DNA of 64,000 bases from Nostoc sp. 'Lobaria pulmonaria (5183) cyanobiont' (GCF_002949795.1 NZ_CP026692.1:2043501-2107500), one strand, 5' to 3'; positions 18,352 to 27,123 are shown, counted from the stretch's first letter. The notes: generated from the sequence alone by a model not told the origin. Numbers and translations are program-made.

Positions 18352-18423
18352 TTAGAGAACAGCTCCGGCACACAGCCGGCTAACTGCAACCTGATGACCC
18401 ATGCATTTACTACTTTCTATCAT
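18352..18423 (-). CDS. 23-codon frame with perfect Shine-Dalgarno
   Basis: ATG at 18423 is preceded by AAGGAGGTGAT, an 11-base exact complement of the 16S rRNA 3' end, with eight bases between GGAGG and ATG. The frame encodes a short peptide with two cysteines (residues 7 and 18) and ends with TAA at 18352-18354. It matches no peptide I know. Translating ribosomes would cover the left arm of the long stem (18400-18385), so translation and folding would compete. It may be a real small protein, a leader peptide or chance; the ribosome site is the main argument for it. Confidence 0.4.
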   Translation of the reverse strand: MIESSKCMGHQVAVSRLCAGAVL

Positions 18424-18539
18424 GGGCATCACCTCCTTATTGCCTAAACGGTCTTAGTTTCAAAAGGGCAGAGGATTTACTCTGGGTTCATAACCTATAA
18501 ATAATATAACATATAAATTTAGAGATATTAAACATATAT

Positions 18540-18571
18540 AGAAAAAATCTCCCACCTTTTGATGAGAGATT
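18540..18571 (-). terminator. psbD terminator
   Basis: On the minus strand AATCTCTCATC-AAAA-GGTGGGAGATT forms an 11-pair stem (with two G-U pairs) and a tetraloop, followed by a T run. It starts about 120 bases after the psbD stop, separating psbD from the structured transcript behind it. Confidence 0.85.
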
Positions 18572-18692
18572 TCTGGAGAATGTTGAAAATTGACACTTTA
18601 TTGGCTGATTACAAGGAGATTATTTTAAATCTGGGTGTGTCAATTTTTGCCAACCACAAACCTGATATTAGGTCATGGTCAAATTTGAATTC

Positions 18693-19748
18693 TTAGAGAG
18701 CGTTACCGCGAGGTAGAACTTCTTCAGGGAATACAAATTGTTCGTGGGGTTGATCTTGAGGAGCCATCCAAGCGCGGATACCCTCGTTCAGCAAAATATT
18801 TTTGGTATAGAAGGTTTCAAACTCAGGGTCTTCCGCCGCCCGTAATTCTTGGGAGACGAAATCATAAGCCCGCAGGTTGAGTGCTAAACCGACGATGCCG
18901 ACGGCACTCATCCACAAGCCTGTGACTGGCACGAACAACATAAAGAAGTGCAACCAGCGCTTGTTAGAGAAAGCAATCCCGAAAATCTGTGACCAGAAAC
19001 GGTTTGCCGTCACCATTGAGTAGGTTTCTTCCGACTGGGTAGGATTGAAGGCGCGGAAGGTGTTAGCACCATCACCATCTTCAAACAAGGTGTTTTCTAC
19101 TGTGGCTCCGTGAATGGCGCACAATAAAGCACCACCCAATACTCCAGCAACACCCATCATGTGGAAGGGGTTGAGTGTCCAGTTGTGGAACCCTTGCAGG
19201 AATAGTAGGAATCGGAAAATTGCCGCGACGCCAAAGCTGGGTGCAAAGAACCAGCTAGATTGTCCCAAGGGGTACATCAGGAATACGCTGACGAATACTG
19301 CAATCGGAGCTGAGAAGGCGAGAGCATTATAAGGACGTATCCCTACTAGACGGGCAATTTCAAATTGCCGCAACATGAAGCCAATCAAACCGAAGGCTCC
19401 ATGTAACGCCACGAATGGCCACAAGCCTCCCAATTGGAACCAACGGGTGAGGTCGCCTTGAGCTTCTGGCCCCCACAACAGCAATAGGGAGTGTCCCATG
19501 CTGTCGGCGGGGGTGGATACTGCCACTGTCAGGAAGTTAGCACCTTCTAGGTAGGAGGAGGCTAATCCGTGGGTGTACCAAGAGGTAACGAAGGTGGTGC
19601 CAGTCAGCCAACCGCCTAGTGCTAGGAAGGCGCAGGGGAACAATAGTATCCCTGACCAACCTACGAATACGAAGCGATCGCGCTTGAGCCAGTCGTCTAG
19701 AACGTCAAACCACCCTCTACTGGGCGCGCGTCCAACTGCGATGGTCAT
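18693..19748 (-). CDS. psbD: Photosystem II D2 reaction-centre protein
   Basis: D2 binds, with D1, the primary electron-transfer cofactors of photosystem II in the thylakoid membrane. The 351-residue protein starts at ATG 19748 ([20 protein letters not shown]), with GGAG about ten bases upstream; a longer reading adds 20 residues of leader that no D2 has. The chlorophyll/iron ligands in [14 protein letters not shown] and ALLCAIHG, and the redox tyrosine in FLMYPLGQ, are all present. The usual partner psbC, which overlaps psbD in the main operon, is absent here; a terminator follows. This is therefore probably the second, solo psbD copy known in many cyanobacteria. Confidence 0.97.
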   Translation of the reverse strand: MTIAVGRAPSRGWFDVLDDWLKRDRFVFVGWSGILLFPCAFLALGGWLTGTTFVTSWYTHGLASSYLEGANFLTVAVSTPADSMGHSLLLLWGPEAQGDLTRWFQLGGLWPFVALHGAFGLIGFMLRQFEIARLVGIRPYNALAFSAPIAVFVSVFLMYPLGQSSWFFAPSFGVAAIFRFLLFLQGFHNWTLNPFHMMGVAGVLGGALLCAIHGATVENTLFEDGDGANTFRAFNPTQSEETYSMVTANRFWSQIFGIAFSNKRWLHFFMLFVPVTGLWMSAVGIVGLALNLRAYDFVSQELRAAEDPEFETFYTKNILLNEGIRAWMAPQDQPHEQFVFPEEVLPRGNAL

Positions 19749-19791
19749 TAGAGCAAATCTCCAAATGTTTATAAGTACAGGTTGTATCTCT

Positions 19792-19797
19792 ATTATA
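19792..19797 (-). promoter_or_regulatory. Putative psbD -10 element
   Basis: TATAAT on the minus strand, 44-49 bases upstream of the psbD ATG. No consensus -35 sits at the right distance. Two direct copies of GTTAACC on the plus strand (19831-19837 and 19843-19849, 12 bases apart) lie near -45 to -65. Confidence 0.45.
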
Positions 19798-19863
19798 GAC
19801 GCCCACAAAAAAGCCTTCTATAAGCAGAAAGTTAACCAGGTTGTTAACCTAGTTTACAATTTT

Positions 19864-19894
19864 TTACACACCTTTAATCATATTAGGTGTAAAT
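19864..19894. promoter_or_regulatory. Inverted repeat upstream of psbD
   Basis: TTTACAC (19864-19870) and GTGTAAA (19888-19894) are exact inverted copies, and the inner bases (ACCT...AGG) extend the dyad with a small offset. It lies about 80-110 bases upstream of the likely psbD start point. The TTACA cores recall light-stress regulator half sites, but the spacing does not fit the direct-repeat HLR1 form, so the binding protein is unknown. Confidence 0.35.
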
Positions 19895-20192
19895 TGCTAA
19901 TTTTTCTAGGGGTTTTCTCATAAAAATTAATTTTTGATTCAGATGAGGTGATAAATGAACAGTAGGGAATAGGGAATGAGGAGCAGAGGGGCATACTTCG
20001 ACTCCCTTCTCTACGAGAGGCTGCGCCAACGACTACCAAGAGGGCAAGTCGCTCAGTAACCGGAGGGGCAGAGGAGTAGTGAAAGAAATAACTAATGCCC
20101 AATGCCCCATTCCCCATGCCCAATCCTCATTTCCCTAGAATCACTCAGCTGACGCTAAAATGAGTCCACAGTTAAAGAAAGATTATTGCTAA
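19895..20192. repeat. Gap with dispersed Nostoc-type repeat fragments
   Basis: Between divergent psbD and the UPF0367 gene. It holds the CTACGAGAGGCTGCGCCAACG motif (about 20012-20032), a fragment seen repeatedly in Nostoc intergenic DNA, and short reiterations of GGGAAT, GCCCAATG and CCCCATT. No gene seen. Confidence 0.5.
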
Positions 20193-20465
20193 ATGTTTAC
20201 CATCGATTTAAGCATCAGAAACACTGCTTTCCCTATCTCAGTACAACGTAAGTCAGCAGAGGATGCTGAGGCTATCTATCAGCTAATTTTGGCAGCAATC
20301 CGTTCTGGGAACCCTGACATTATAGAACTCAAGTGCGAAGGCAAGACAGAGAAAAAAATTGCTGTCCGCGCTAGTGAAATTTCTGGGGTACAGATTGTTC
20401 AGAAAGATGGTACAACCCCTGGTGGCGGCAGACCACCTGGCTTTTTCGCTGTAGCTGCTGAGTAA
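20193..20465 (+). CDS. UPF0367-family conserved protein
   Basis: This 90-residue protein is found across cyanobacteria and plastid-bearing relatives, with no known function. The family phrases FPISVQRKSAEDAEAIYQ and KIAVRASEISGVQIVQK are visible, followed by a Gly/Pro-rich tail (TPGGGRPPGFF). It has no signal or membrane segment. It is 13 bases upstream of an ABC ATPase gene and probably shares its message. Confidence 0.85.
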   Translation: MFTIDLSIRNTAFPISVQRKSAEDAEAIYQLILAAIRSGNPDIIELKCEGKTEKKIAVRASEISGVQIVQKDGTTPGGGRPPGFFAVAAE

Positions 20466-20478
20466 CCAAGGTTGACAA

Positions 20479-21156
20479 ATGGCTCAAGTGGGCATTGAGG
20501 TCAAAGATTTAAATTTCAGTTGGCCTAATGGAGAGAAAGTTATCAAATCTTGCTCTTTAGAAGTACCCAAAGGTGAGTTTTGGATGCTCTTGGGTACAAA
20601 TGGCAGTGGAAAATCTACGTTACTAAGATTGCTGGCGGGGTTATTAGCTCCTGCATCTGGCGAAATTCGGATTTTACACCCCGTTGGTTTTGTCTTCCAA
20701 AATCCGGATCATCAACTGGTGATGCCAACGGTTGGTGCTGATGTGGCTTTTGGATTGGTGGAAGAAAAGTTGCCACCTGCTGCTACCAGAGCCAGGGTTG
20801 AGGAGGCACTAGGGGCGGTGAATTTGCTTACCCTGCAACGACGCCCTATCTATGCACTCTCTGGGGGACAAAAACAACGAGTAGCGATCGCAGGTGCGAT
20901 CGCCCGTCGCTGTGAAGTCTTATTATTAGATGAACCCACTGCCTTACTAGATCCAGATAGCCAGTTGGATTTAGTTGCTGGTGTCCGTCGCCTTGTCAAA
21001 AGTCGAGGTATTACAGCCCTGTGGGTGACACATCGATTAGATGAGTTAAATTACTGTGACGGCGCTTTCTTGCTAGAAAAAGGCTCTCTGGTAGATAGCG
21101 GTGAAGCCCAACGTCTTAAGCAACGTCTGATGGAGGTACACAGCGAAGCCTCCTAA
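20479..21156 (+). CDS. ABC transporter ATP-binding protein (CbiO/ECF type)
   Basis: This 225-residue ATPase subunit has Walker A GTNGSGKST (39-47), a Q-loop in FQNPDHQLVMPTV, the signature LSGGQKQRVAIAGA, Walker B VLLLDEPTALLD and the switch histidine in VTHRLDEL. The Q-loop form FQNPDHQ is typical of energy-coupling-factor and cobalt-type importers. No permease or substrate-binding gene is adjacent, so it may join a shared transmembrane unit encoded elsewhere. AAGG lies eight bases before the ATG. Confidence 0.88.
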   Translation: MAQVGIEVKDLNFSWPNGEKVIKSCSLEVPKGEFWMLLGTNGSGKSTLLRLLAGLLAPASGEIRILHPVGFVFQNPDHQLVMPTVGADVAFGLVEEKLPPAATRARVEEALGAVNLLTLQRRPIYALSGGQKQRVAIAGAIARRCEVLLLDEPTALLDPDSQLDLVAGVRRLVKSRGITALWVTHRLDELNYCDGAFLLEKGSLVDSGEAQRLKQRLMEVHSEAS

Positions 21157-21268
21157 TTGATTGCTGAGTGCTGAGTTCTGAGTAACGAGTGCTGAGTAAA
21201 TAAGTAAAATTCCTTGCACCCCCGCTATCGCTAACAGCACTCCTGAATACTACTAAAAAAGAACTGTA

Positions 21269-21297
21269 ACGCGCCTTTGTTTAAAAGGCGCGTTTTA
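21269..21297 (+). terminator. Terminator after the ABC ATPase
   Basis: ACGCGCCTTT (21269-21278) and AAAGGCGCGT (21284-21293) form a ten-pair GC-rich stem with a five-base loop, followed by a short T tract. It ends the UPF0367-ABC unit, about 110 bases after the ATPase stop. Confidence 0.85.
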
Positions 21298-21440
21298 AGT
21301 TGGTGCGTCTATCTGAGGTTTGAGTTTTGTGAGGCTACGTATTTTTTATTTTGTGTAACATAGTGTTACAGACAATGCATCAATTATTATAAAACTTATG
21401 AATGAATTTTGTTAACTCTAGAAAATTGTGATTAAAAACC

Positions 21441-21989
21441 ATGCCCCGTTCCTTACTCCAAGCCGTTTTGTTAGTGGACGGCTACAATATCATAGGCGCT
21501 TGGCCTTGCCTTAAAAAAACGCGTGATAGCGTTGGATTAGAGGCAGCACGGGGTGAACTTGTAGAAGCGATGACTAATTATAGTGCGTTTCAAGGTTACA
21601 CAACTCAGATAGTTTTTGATGCCCAATATCAGAACACCTCTAGTAATAAAGAAATTATTACTGAGCTTTTATCTGTTTATTACACTGATTTTGGGCAAAC
21701 CGCAGATACTTATATTGAAAAATCCTGCGCTTGTTTTCGCCAGCAAATAGCTCAATCTTTGATTTCTCGTGTGATTGTTGCTACTTCAGATCGGGCACAG
21801 CAGTTGATGATACAGGGGTATGGAGCTGAATGGTTGTCAGCACAACAACTCTGTGGGGAAGTGGAAGCTACTGTCTGCCGGATGCGACAAAAGTATCATA
21901 CGCGCAAACAATCTAAGAGTAGGTTTTTAGCTAATGCCATTGATGCAAAGGCGCGGCAGCGTTTGGCTGAATTACGAATGGGATTATAG
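21441..21989 (+). CDS. NYN-domain (YacP/Rae1-like) putative endoribonuclease
   Basis: This 182-residue protein starts with LLVDGYNIIGAWP, the first strand of the NYN/PIN-like fold with the metal-binding Asp-Gly-Tyr-Asn. Further acidic positions are in VFDAQYQ, TADTYIE and VATSDRAQQ. Bacillus Rae1/YacP is a ribosome-associated mRNA endonuclease; that function is inferred for this protein. The C-terminal 40 residues are basic and may bind RNA. Single gene between a terminator and tRNA-Asn. Confidence 0.85.
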   Translation: MPRSLLQAVLLVDGYNIIGAWPCLKKTRDSVGLEAARGELVEAMTNYSAFQGYTTQIVFDAQYQNTSSNKEIITELLSVYYTDFGQTADTYIEKSCACFRQQIAQSLISRVIVATSDRAQQLMIQGYGAEWLSAQQLCGEVEATVCRMRQKYHTRKQSKSRFLANAIDAKARQRLAELRMGL

Positions 21990-22133
21990 GGATTTAGTAT
22001 TTAACAGTCTCTGCTTAAGTTCCTGAATAGATTTTGGCTGTAAAAATTATCTAAATTAAATATCTAAAAAAAATATTGGCGAAACTACTTGCCAAATCCG
22101 ATTTTTAGCCCTAAGATTATAAATCGTGAGTGA

Positions 22134-22205
<72 letters not shown>

Positions 22206-22361
22206 TTTAGTAATTTTAGATTTTAAATTTTGGATTCTAGATTATCCATCAGAGGTTTGTGGTCGCTTGACTCGGCTTTTGGTAAGGATTTGGGCATAAA
22301 TTTACAAGACTTTAGAGCAGTATGAGTATTTGGCAAAGGTGCTAAAGGCGTTGCTCTGAGG

Positions 22362-22653
22362 TTAATCTGATTTCAGGAAGCTGGCGATCGCTTCAATGGT
22401 TTGTTCTGGACTCTTAAGCAGTAAACATTGGGCCAGCAGCCAAATAAATATTTTTGTCAGATACCAAGTTTAAGACAATATTATAACTGCTTGAACTTGT
22501 ACCTGTTACTGTGTCAATTGCAACTGCATCCATATTCAGCCCTGATATTTCTGAAAGTTTAGCTTCAATAACTTTTTGCCCAAGCCAACCTTTACGTTCG
22601 ATAGTTGCTTTGTCAAGAGTTTTATCGAAAATGCAAATAATTATGTTATTCAT
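22362..22653 (-). pseudogene. Remnant of a conserved short membrane-type protein, with a 3' frameshift
   Basis: The frame from ATG 22653 reads FDKTLDKATIERKGWLGQ, then LSEISGLNMDAV and YNIVLNLVSDKN, the C-terminal half of a cyanobacterial family in which a two-helix membrane part precedes this beta-rich domain. The membrane part is missing. The frame stops at 22414, but the next frame over continues with SPEQTIEAIASFLKSD and stops at 22362-22364, which is the expected family ending. So the gene has lost its 5' half and has a one-base shift near 22415-22430. Identification is from memory of the family pattern. Confidence 0.5.
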
Positions 22654-22780
22654 CAGCAGATAAATAATGCAAACAGAGAAATGCACATACCCAAGAACTA
22701 GATCGCAAAGACATTATCGGGCTAGTGCTATTCTTTTAGGTGATTGCACTTAAATTGCTGAAACTAGGATAACGCTTTAC

Positions 22781-24989
22781 ATGACTTCTGGAGCGCTGCC
22801 TGACAATCCTTTTGTGGCTGCGGGGATGATTGAAGATCCCAGGCTGTTTGTTGGTCGTAAAGATGAATTACACGCGATCGCATCTCGCATGAAGGGCGAT
22901 CAGCCTACAAGTATTAATATAGTTGGCGAGAAGCACATTGGTAAATCTTCGTTGCTGCATTATTTTGTTCTGACTTGGCAGCAGCGAGTATTAAACAGCA
23001 GTAGTTATGTGGTAATTTACCTCCCGTTACGGGGTGTAGATTGCCAAACTGAAACGGGTTTCTATGAAGCTGTAGCCGAAGGTTTACTCAGTCACGTTCC
23101 GGGATGGCAACAACGCAGTCTGCAAAATCCTTGGAAGACTAAACCGCTTAATTGTCAAGCATTTTCAGATGCGGTTAAGCAATGGAAACAGCAAGGGAAG
23201 TTACCCGTTCTCTGTTTGGATGATTTTGAAAGCCTTTTGAAATATCCCGATAAATTCGATAATGGATTTTATGACAATTTGCGATCGCTGATGGATAGCA
23301 ATGCCTTGATGCTAGTGGTGGCTTCCCGTGAACGACTGGATGTTTATGCTAACGAGCATCGGTTTGTCTCTAGGTTTTTCAATATTGCTCACACGATTTC
23401 TTTGAATGAACTAACTACAGATGAGGCTATTGAACTGTCGCGCTTACCAACTCGCTCTACAAATGGTGCAGCTTTGAGTGTAGATGAACAGAATCATGCC
23501 CAGCAGTGGGGTAATCGTCATCCTTATAAGTTGCAATTGGCTGGTTACTATTTGTGGGAAGCACGTCAACAAGGCAAGGATATCAAGTGGGCGAAACAGC
23601 AGTTTAAACAACAGCTTGCAGATCCTAAATCTAAAGTAAAAGGAAAGTGGTGGCAATCATTGCTGGGTTTGTTATGGGATATACCGTTGCGTCTGGGTCG
23701 TGTAGCCGCATTCATTGGTGCGAGTTGGGATGATGTTAAAAGCAGAATTACCGGAATGTTGATTCTGCAACGCATTATGCCAACTGGGGCAAAGTCTAGC
23801 TTTGACAAAAGATGCTCGCGTTGCTGTCTCTTTTGGCAATACTGCACAAAGCTGGCTAACTATATTAGAGACGGCGCAGCGCACTTTAAACGAACAGGCA
23901 CAGCGATCGCAAGAAATTCGGCAAGTTTATATTGCTGGTAACTCCCTAGACCCGGAAACAGCGAAGAATCGTTTCAAAGGGCGAATTGATATATTTCGGG
24001 AAATTGAAACTTTGGCACTTTCTGAGCAACCGCCAGTGCTGTTACTCTATGGTGGGCGGAGGACAGGGAAAACCTCAGCGCTGAAATATCTACCTTATAG
24101 AATACAAGCAAATATTGTACCTTTGCTGGTAGATTTACAGGGTGCAGCATCAGCGACAACGTTAAAAGGATTGGCTGAAAATTTAGCTCAACAAATTATC
24201 GAAGCTGCACGGCGATTACCCCGCAAAGTATACTTGCCTAATCCAGATGCCAGTAGACTAGCTGAAGATCCATTTCCAGCGCTGCAAACTTGGTTAGGAG
24301 AAATAGAACGCAGCAACTCCGATAAGCAATTTCTCCTCTGTTTGGATGAATATGAACGCCTGGGTGAAGTAGTGAAAGCAACAAGCAGCCGTGCGCCGCT
24401 CAATTTTATCCGTAACCTGCTGCAACACCAACGCAAGTGGATTTTACTTTTTAGTGGTTCACAGGAGTTATCTGAACTTGATGATTACTGGAGTGACTAT
24501 CTAATTAACACCCGTGCTTTGCGAATGACTTACCTGCACGAGTTAGAAGCCCGCGATTTGATTCAACAGCCAGTAGAGAACTTCAGCGATATCTATGAAC
24601 CAACAGCTGTAGATGAAATTATCCAACTTACTCGCTGTCAACCTTATCTCGTTCAGTTGGTGTGTTATGAGTTAGTCGAGTTGCTAAACCGCGATATCAG
24701 AAGAAACAGGCGAGAAGCAGATACAGCAAAAGCTACTGCACAGGATGTTAAAGAAGTTATACCTGTTGTGCTAGAGCGAGGCGATCAGTATTTTCGGGAA
24801 TTATGGACGAGTTTAACAGATAGCGATCGCTCTCTCCTGCGCCGGATAATTTACGGGGAAACTCCCGCACAGCAAGACAAAGGCGTTGTCCGCAAACTAA
24901 CGCGAAAAGAGATTTTGACTCAAGAAGGCAATGCTTTTCAAGTGCCTTTGGTGCAAAAATTTATAGAACAGTTGCTAGAAGAAGAATAA
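22781..24989 (+). pseudogene. Frameshifted double-AAA ATPase
   Basis: Two overlapping frames together make one protein of about 735 residues. The first (ATG 22781) has FVGRKDEL, Walker A GEKHIGKSS and Walker B LCLDDFE. The second, open from 23763, has Walker A GGRRTGKTS, Walker B LLCLDEYE and a helical lid (LTRCQPYLVQLVCYEL). The second frame is coding-like well before its only start (TTG 23802): QLGQSLALTKDARVAVSFGN continues the first protein, whereas the first frame turns to Cys/Arg-rich nonsense after about 23790. One base was lost or gained between about 23763 and 23810. Either the gene is broken, or two halves are made, or this is a sequencing error. Confidence 0.75.
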
Positions 24990-25053
24990 GCGATCGCTAC
25001 ACTAGTACAGCGCGGCATATAATTCGTAATTACTGCTTGTTAATTTGTTCTTA

Positions 25054-25155
25054 ATACCAATTTAATTAATGATTGCAACACATCCTTGAGTAAAGACGCG
25101 ATGAATCGCGTCTCTACAGGTGGTCTATTTGTCGCATTCTTTTTCAAATTGGTAT
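25054..25155. mobile_element. MITE-like element with ATACCAATTT ends
   Basis: ATACCAATTT (25054-25063) and AAATTGGTAT (25146-25155) are exact inverted ends of a 102-bp segment with no coding frame. Its centre is a near-perfect palindrome, AGACGCGAT-GA-ATCGCGTCT (25094-25113). The same palindrome core, slightly decayed, recurs at about 26674-26692. The layout fits the short non-autonomous elements common in Nostoc genomes. Confidence 0.6.
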
Positions 25156-25170
25156 AACATCACAATTTTA

Positions 25171-25356
25171 GTTACAAACACTACGTTTTCATTAACAACA
25201 CTACGAGTTTCGTTACCAACGCTACAAGTTTCGTTACAAACGCTACGAGTTTCGTTAGCAACGCCACGATTTTCGTTACAAACAAGATGATTTTTGTTAC
25301 AAACACCACGATTTTGTTACAAACATCATAATTCTCGTTACAAACATCACGATTTA
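25171..25356. repeat. Tandem array of nine 20-21-bp units
   Basis: Units start at 25171, 25192, 25212, 25233, 25254, 25275, 25296, 25316 and 25337, with a consensus near GTTACAAACRCTACGAKTTTC. The first part of each unit (GTTACAAAC) is most conserved. Because 21 is a multiple of three, both strands stay open through the central units as heptapeptide repeats, but no start or ribosome site goes with them. The array sits directly after the M56 gene stop. Confidence 0.8.
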
Positions 25357-25383
25357 GTGCTGTAATAGCTTGCTAAATTCAAC

Positions 25384-26226
25384 TTAACTATGAAATATCA
25401 CAGTCAGTAGAGGCAAAAACGCCAATAGAAAGCCATGCCAGGATTGCAATTTAGCTTCTGGGGTTGCTTCTGGTGGTGCTAATAAAGCTTCTACTCTTTG
25501 TTCTAAGCGATCTGCACCAGAGGAACCTAATGCAGCACAGCAAATTTCCGATAAAACGGGACTGCTACTAACTACTAATAAAAGTGATTCCGCTAATACC
25601 AGAGGGTCTACCTGCAATGCTGCATAACCATCGGCACGGAGTTCGCGCAAAGCTAACAATTCTTCCCACAAAGGCTCTGTATTCGGCAACCATGCTGTGC
25701 AGGAACGCACCCAACCCAGCCAGAAAAACCAGAACGTATCCCTGTAATGGTGATGCCCTTGCTCATGGGCTAAGACGCTTTCTAAATGAGCGGGTGAGAG
25801 AGTTTGCACTAATCCTTGGCTAACCACTAGTTCTGGTTGCCAAAAACCAATTTGACCTGCGAACAGCGCCCCCGTTTGCAGCAGTCTGGCTCGTCTATCG
25901 CCAACATTCACTAAGGGGCAGTTACGGGCAGATTCTACAGACTGCCAACCTTGGAAAGCAAGTTTAATGCATGAAATGGCAAAAAATGCCAAATAAATTA
26001 ATGCTAGTAAATAGCTAATCGAGCCTGTATACATTCCGCCCATTTGTCCTTGAGGCCCCATGAACAGCACAGCGATCGCAGTCATGAAAATTAGCAAGGG
26101 CGGAAAGAGAAACAAAAATAGCGATCGCTGCCACCGCCGATTCCAACTAGCTTGGGGTTGATTCCAGGAGGATCTTAACCACCAGGCAACTGCCAAAGCA
26201 TTCAAAATCATTATTAGATGCATCAT
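25384..26226 (-). CDS. BlaR1/M56-family membrane metallopeptidase
   Basis: This 280-residue membrane zinc protease resembles the protease part of BlaR1/MecR1. Hydrophobic segments lie at about 3-16, 35-56 and 70-92; the zinc motif HEQGH is at 154-158, within LESVLAHEQGHHHYRD; a further hydrophobic stretch closes the C-terminus. The extracellular penicillin-binding sensor domain is absent. The ATG overlaps the stop of the BlaI-type repressor by four bases (ATGA), the standard arrangement for a repressor and its cognate protease. No beta-lactamase gene is nearby. Confidence 0.88.
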   Translation of the reverse strand: MMHLIMILNALAVAWWLRSSWNQPQASWNRRWQRSLFLFLFPPLLIFMTAIAVLFMGPQGQMGGMYTGSISYLLALIYLAFFAISCIKLAFQGWQSVESARNCPLVNVGDRRARLLQTGALFAGQIGFWQPELVVSQGLVQTLSPAHLESVLAHEQGHHHYRDTFWFFWLGWVRSCTAWLPNTEPLWEELLALRELRADGYAALQVDPLVLAESLLLVVSSSPVLSEICCAALGSSGADRLEQRVEALLAPPEATPEAKLQSWHGFLLAFLPLLTVIFHS

Positions 26227-26642
26227 TGTTCCTCCCTGGCTTGGCGTGCAGATTGAATGCGTTTAGCGATCGCTGCTATTTGCTCGCTAGCTGCTTCATC
26301 CAGACTATCAGCAAAGGCTGCGACAACATCGGGATTCCCCACTGCCAAAAATCGCTGTAACTGCTCGTGAGCTTTGATGACTTCTGATTGCTGCTTACTC
26401 AGCATTGGCCGCCAATAGAATGCCCGCTCTTTCTTGTCGCAAGCCAGCCAACCTTTATCAGTGAGGCGACGTAAAATGGTGGTGACAGAAGTATACGCTA
26501 ATTCGCGGTTGGGATCGGCGAGGATGCGATCGTGTACATCCTTGACTGTGGCTGAACCAAGTTCCCAAATGATATTTAAAATTTCCGCTTCTAACGGGCC
26601 TAAAGATAGTTGTTTCGGGCGGTAGTCGGGTAAAGGTGCCAT
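26223..26642 (-). CDS. BlaI/MecI/CopY-family repressor
   Basis: This 139-residue winged-helix repressor has the family start LSLGPLEAEILNIIWELGSATVKDV, a recognition helix in YTSVTTILRRLTDKGWL, and a C-terminal dimerisation helix region. It should repress its own operon until cleaved by the coupled M56 protease. No clear TACA-n2-TGTA operator could be picked out upstream. The signal and target genes are unknown. Confidence 0.9.
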   Translation of the reverse strand: MAPLPDYRPKQLSLGPLEAEILNIIWELGSATVKDVHDRILADPNRELAYTSVTTILRRLTDKGWLACDKKERAFYWRPMLSKQQSEVIKAHEQLQRFLAVGNPDVVAAFADSLDEAASEQIAAIAKRIQSARQAREEQ

Positions 26643-27123
26643 AGCAATTTCAATGGGGAGTGGGGAGTGGGAGAGACGCGATTAATCTCGTCTGTACTGG
26701 GGAGTAGGGAATGAGTGAATATCCGTCCCTTTGGGCTGTAACCTTGAAGCTGTAACTTTTTCCCCTTTTAGAAGGTCTGTTCTTGTTTTAGATTACAAGA
26801 TAGTGCAGCAAGGCTGAAAGTCTAAAATCATAAAAATGGGCTTTTTGAATATTGATTAGGGATTGAAAAGAGACACAGGGGCAGAGGGGAAAGAACTTGT
26901 ACAATAACTCTCCCCTGCGCCCCTGCTCCCGTTCGGCTACGCTTACGGCAAGCCTGCTCCCCTGCTTCTTCCCCAGTCCCCACTTCCATCTATGTATTGA
27001 ATGAGATACATTCTGTATTTTGATGATAAAAAATTTTCCTGGAGCAATTGTAACTAAGTTAGTGACACCAACTAGGTAGAATGTTATTTGCGACAGTATT
27101 ATTAAACTAGGTGTATCCAGCGC
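26643..27123. other. Gap between blaI-like gene and comB-like gene
   Basis: Divergent promoters must lie here. The contents are low-complexity GGGGAGT and CCCCTGC runs, a decayed copy of the GACGCGAT/ATCGCGTC palindrome (about 26674-26692) and a CGGCTACGCTTACGGCAAG fragment typical of Nostoc dispersed repeats. No gene seen. Confidence 0.45.

Larger units (their letters stand above)
18202..18490 (-). ncRNA. Unassigned structured transcript with its own terminator
   Basis: I do not recognise this RNA. Read on the minus strand it starts somewhere near 18490 (AT-rich promoter-like TATATTATTTATAG just before) and ends in a strong terminator (18249 to 18202). Between them, GGGTCATCAGGTTGCA (18400 to 18385) pairs with TGCAACCTGAAGACCC (18271 to 18256), 15 of 16 positions. 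Inside this closing stem are a CCGGC-TGTGT-GCCGG hairpin and a second hairpin CTTAGTTATCT/AGATACTAAG. A perfect Shine-Dalgarno and 23-codon frame open the 5' part. It could be a small RNA, a small-protein mRNA, or both; a MITE with 16-bp ends is a weaker alternative. Confidence 0.55.

Noticed and set aside
18256..18400. MITE with 16-bp ends
   Set aside because: Flanks show no target duplication, and the perfect SD and adjoining terminator fit a gene better. Kept as a secondary explanation only.
25171..25356. Possible CRISPR array
   Set aside because: Units are back to back at 20-21 bp with no unique spacers, and each unit varies along its length. No cas gene is in the window.
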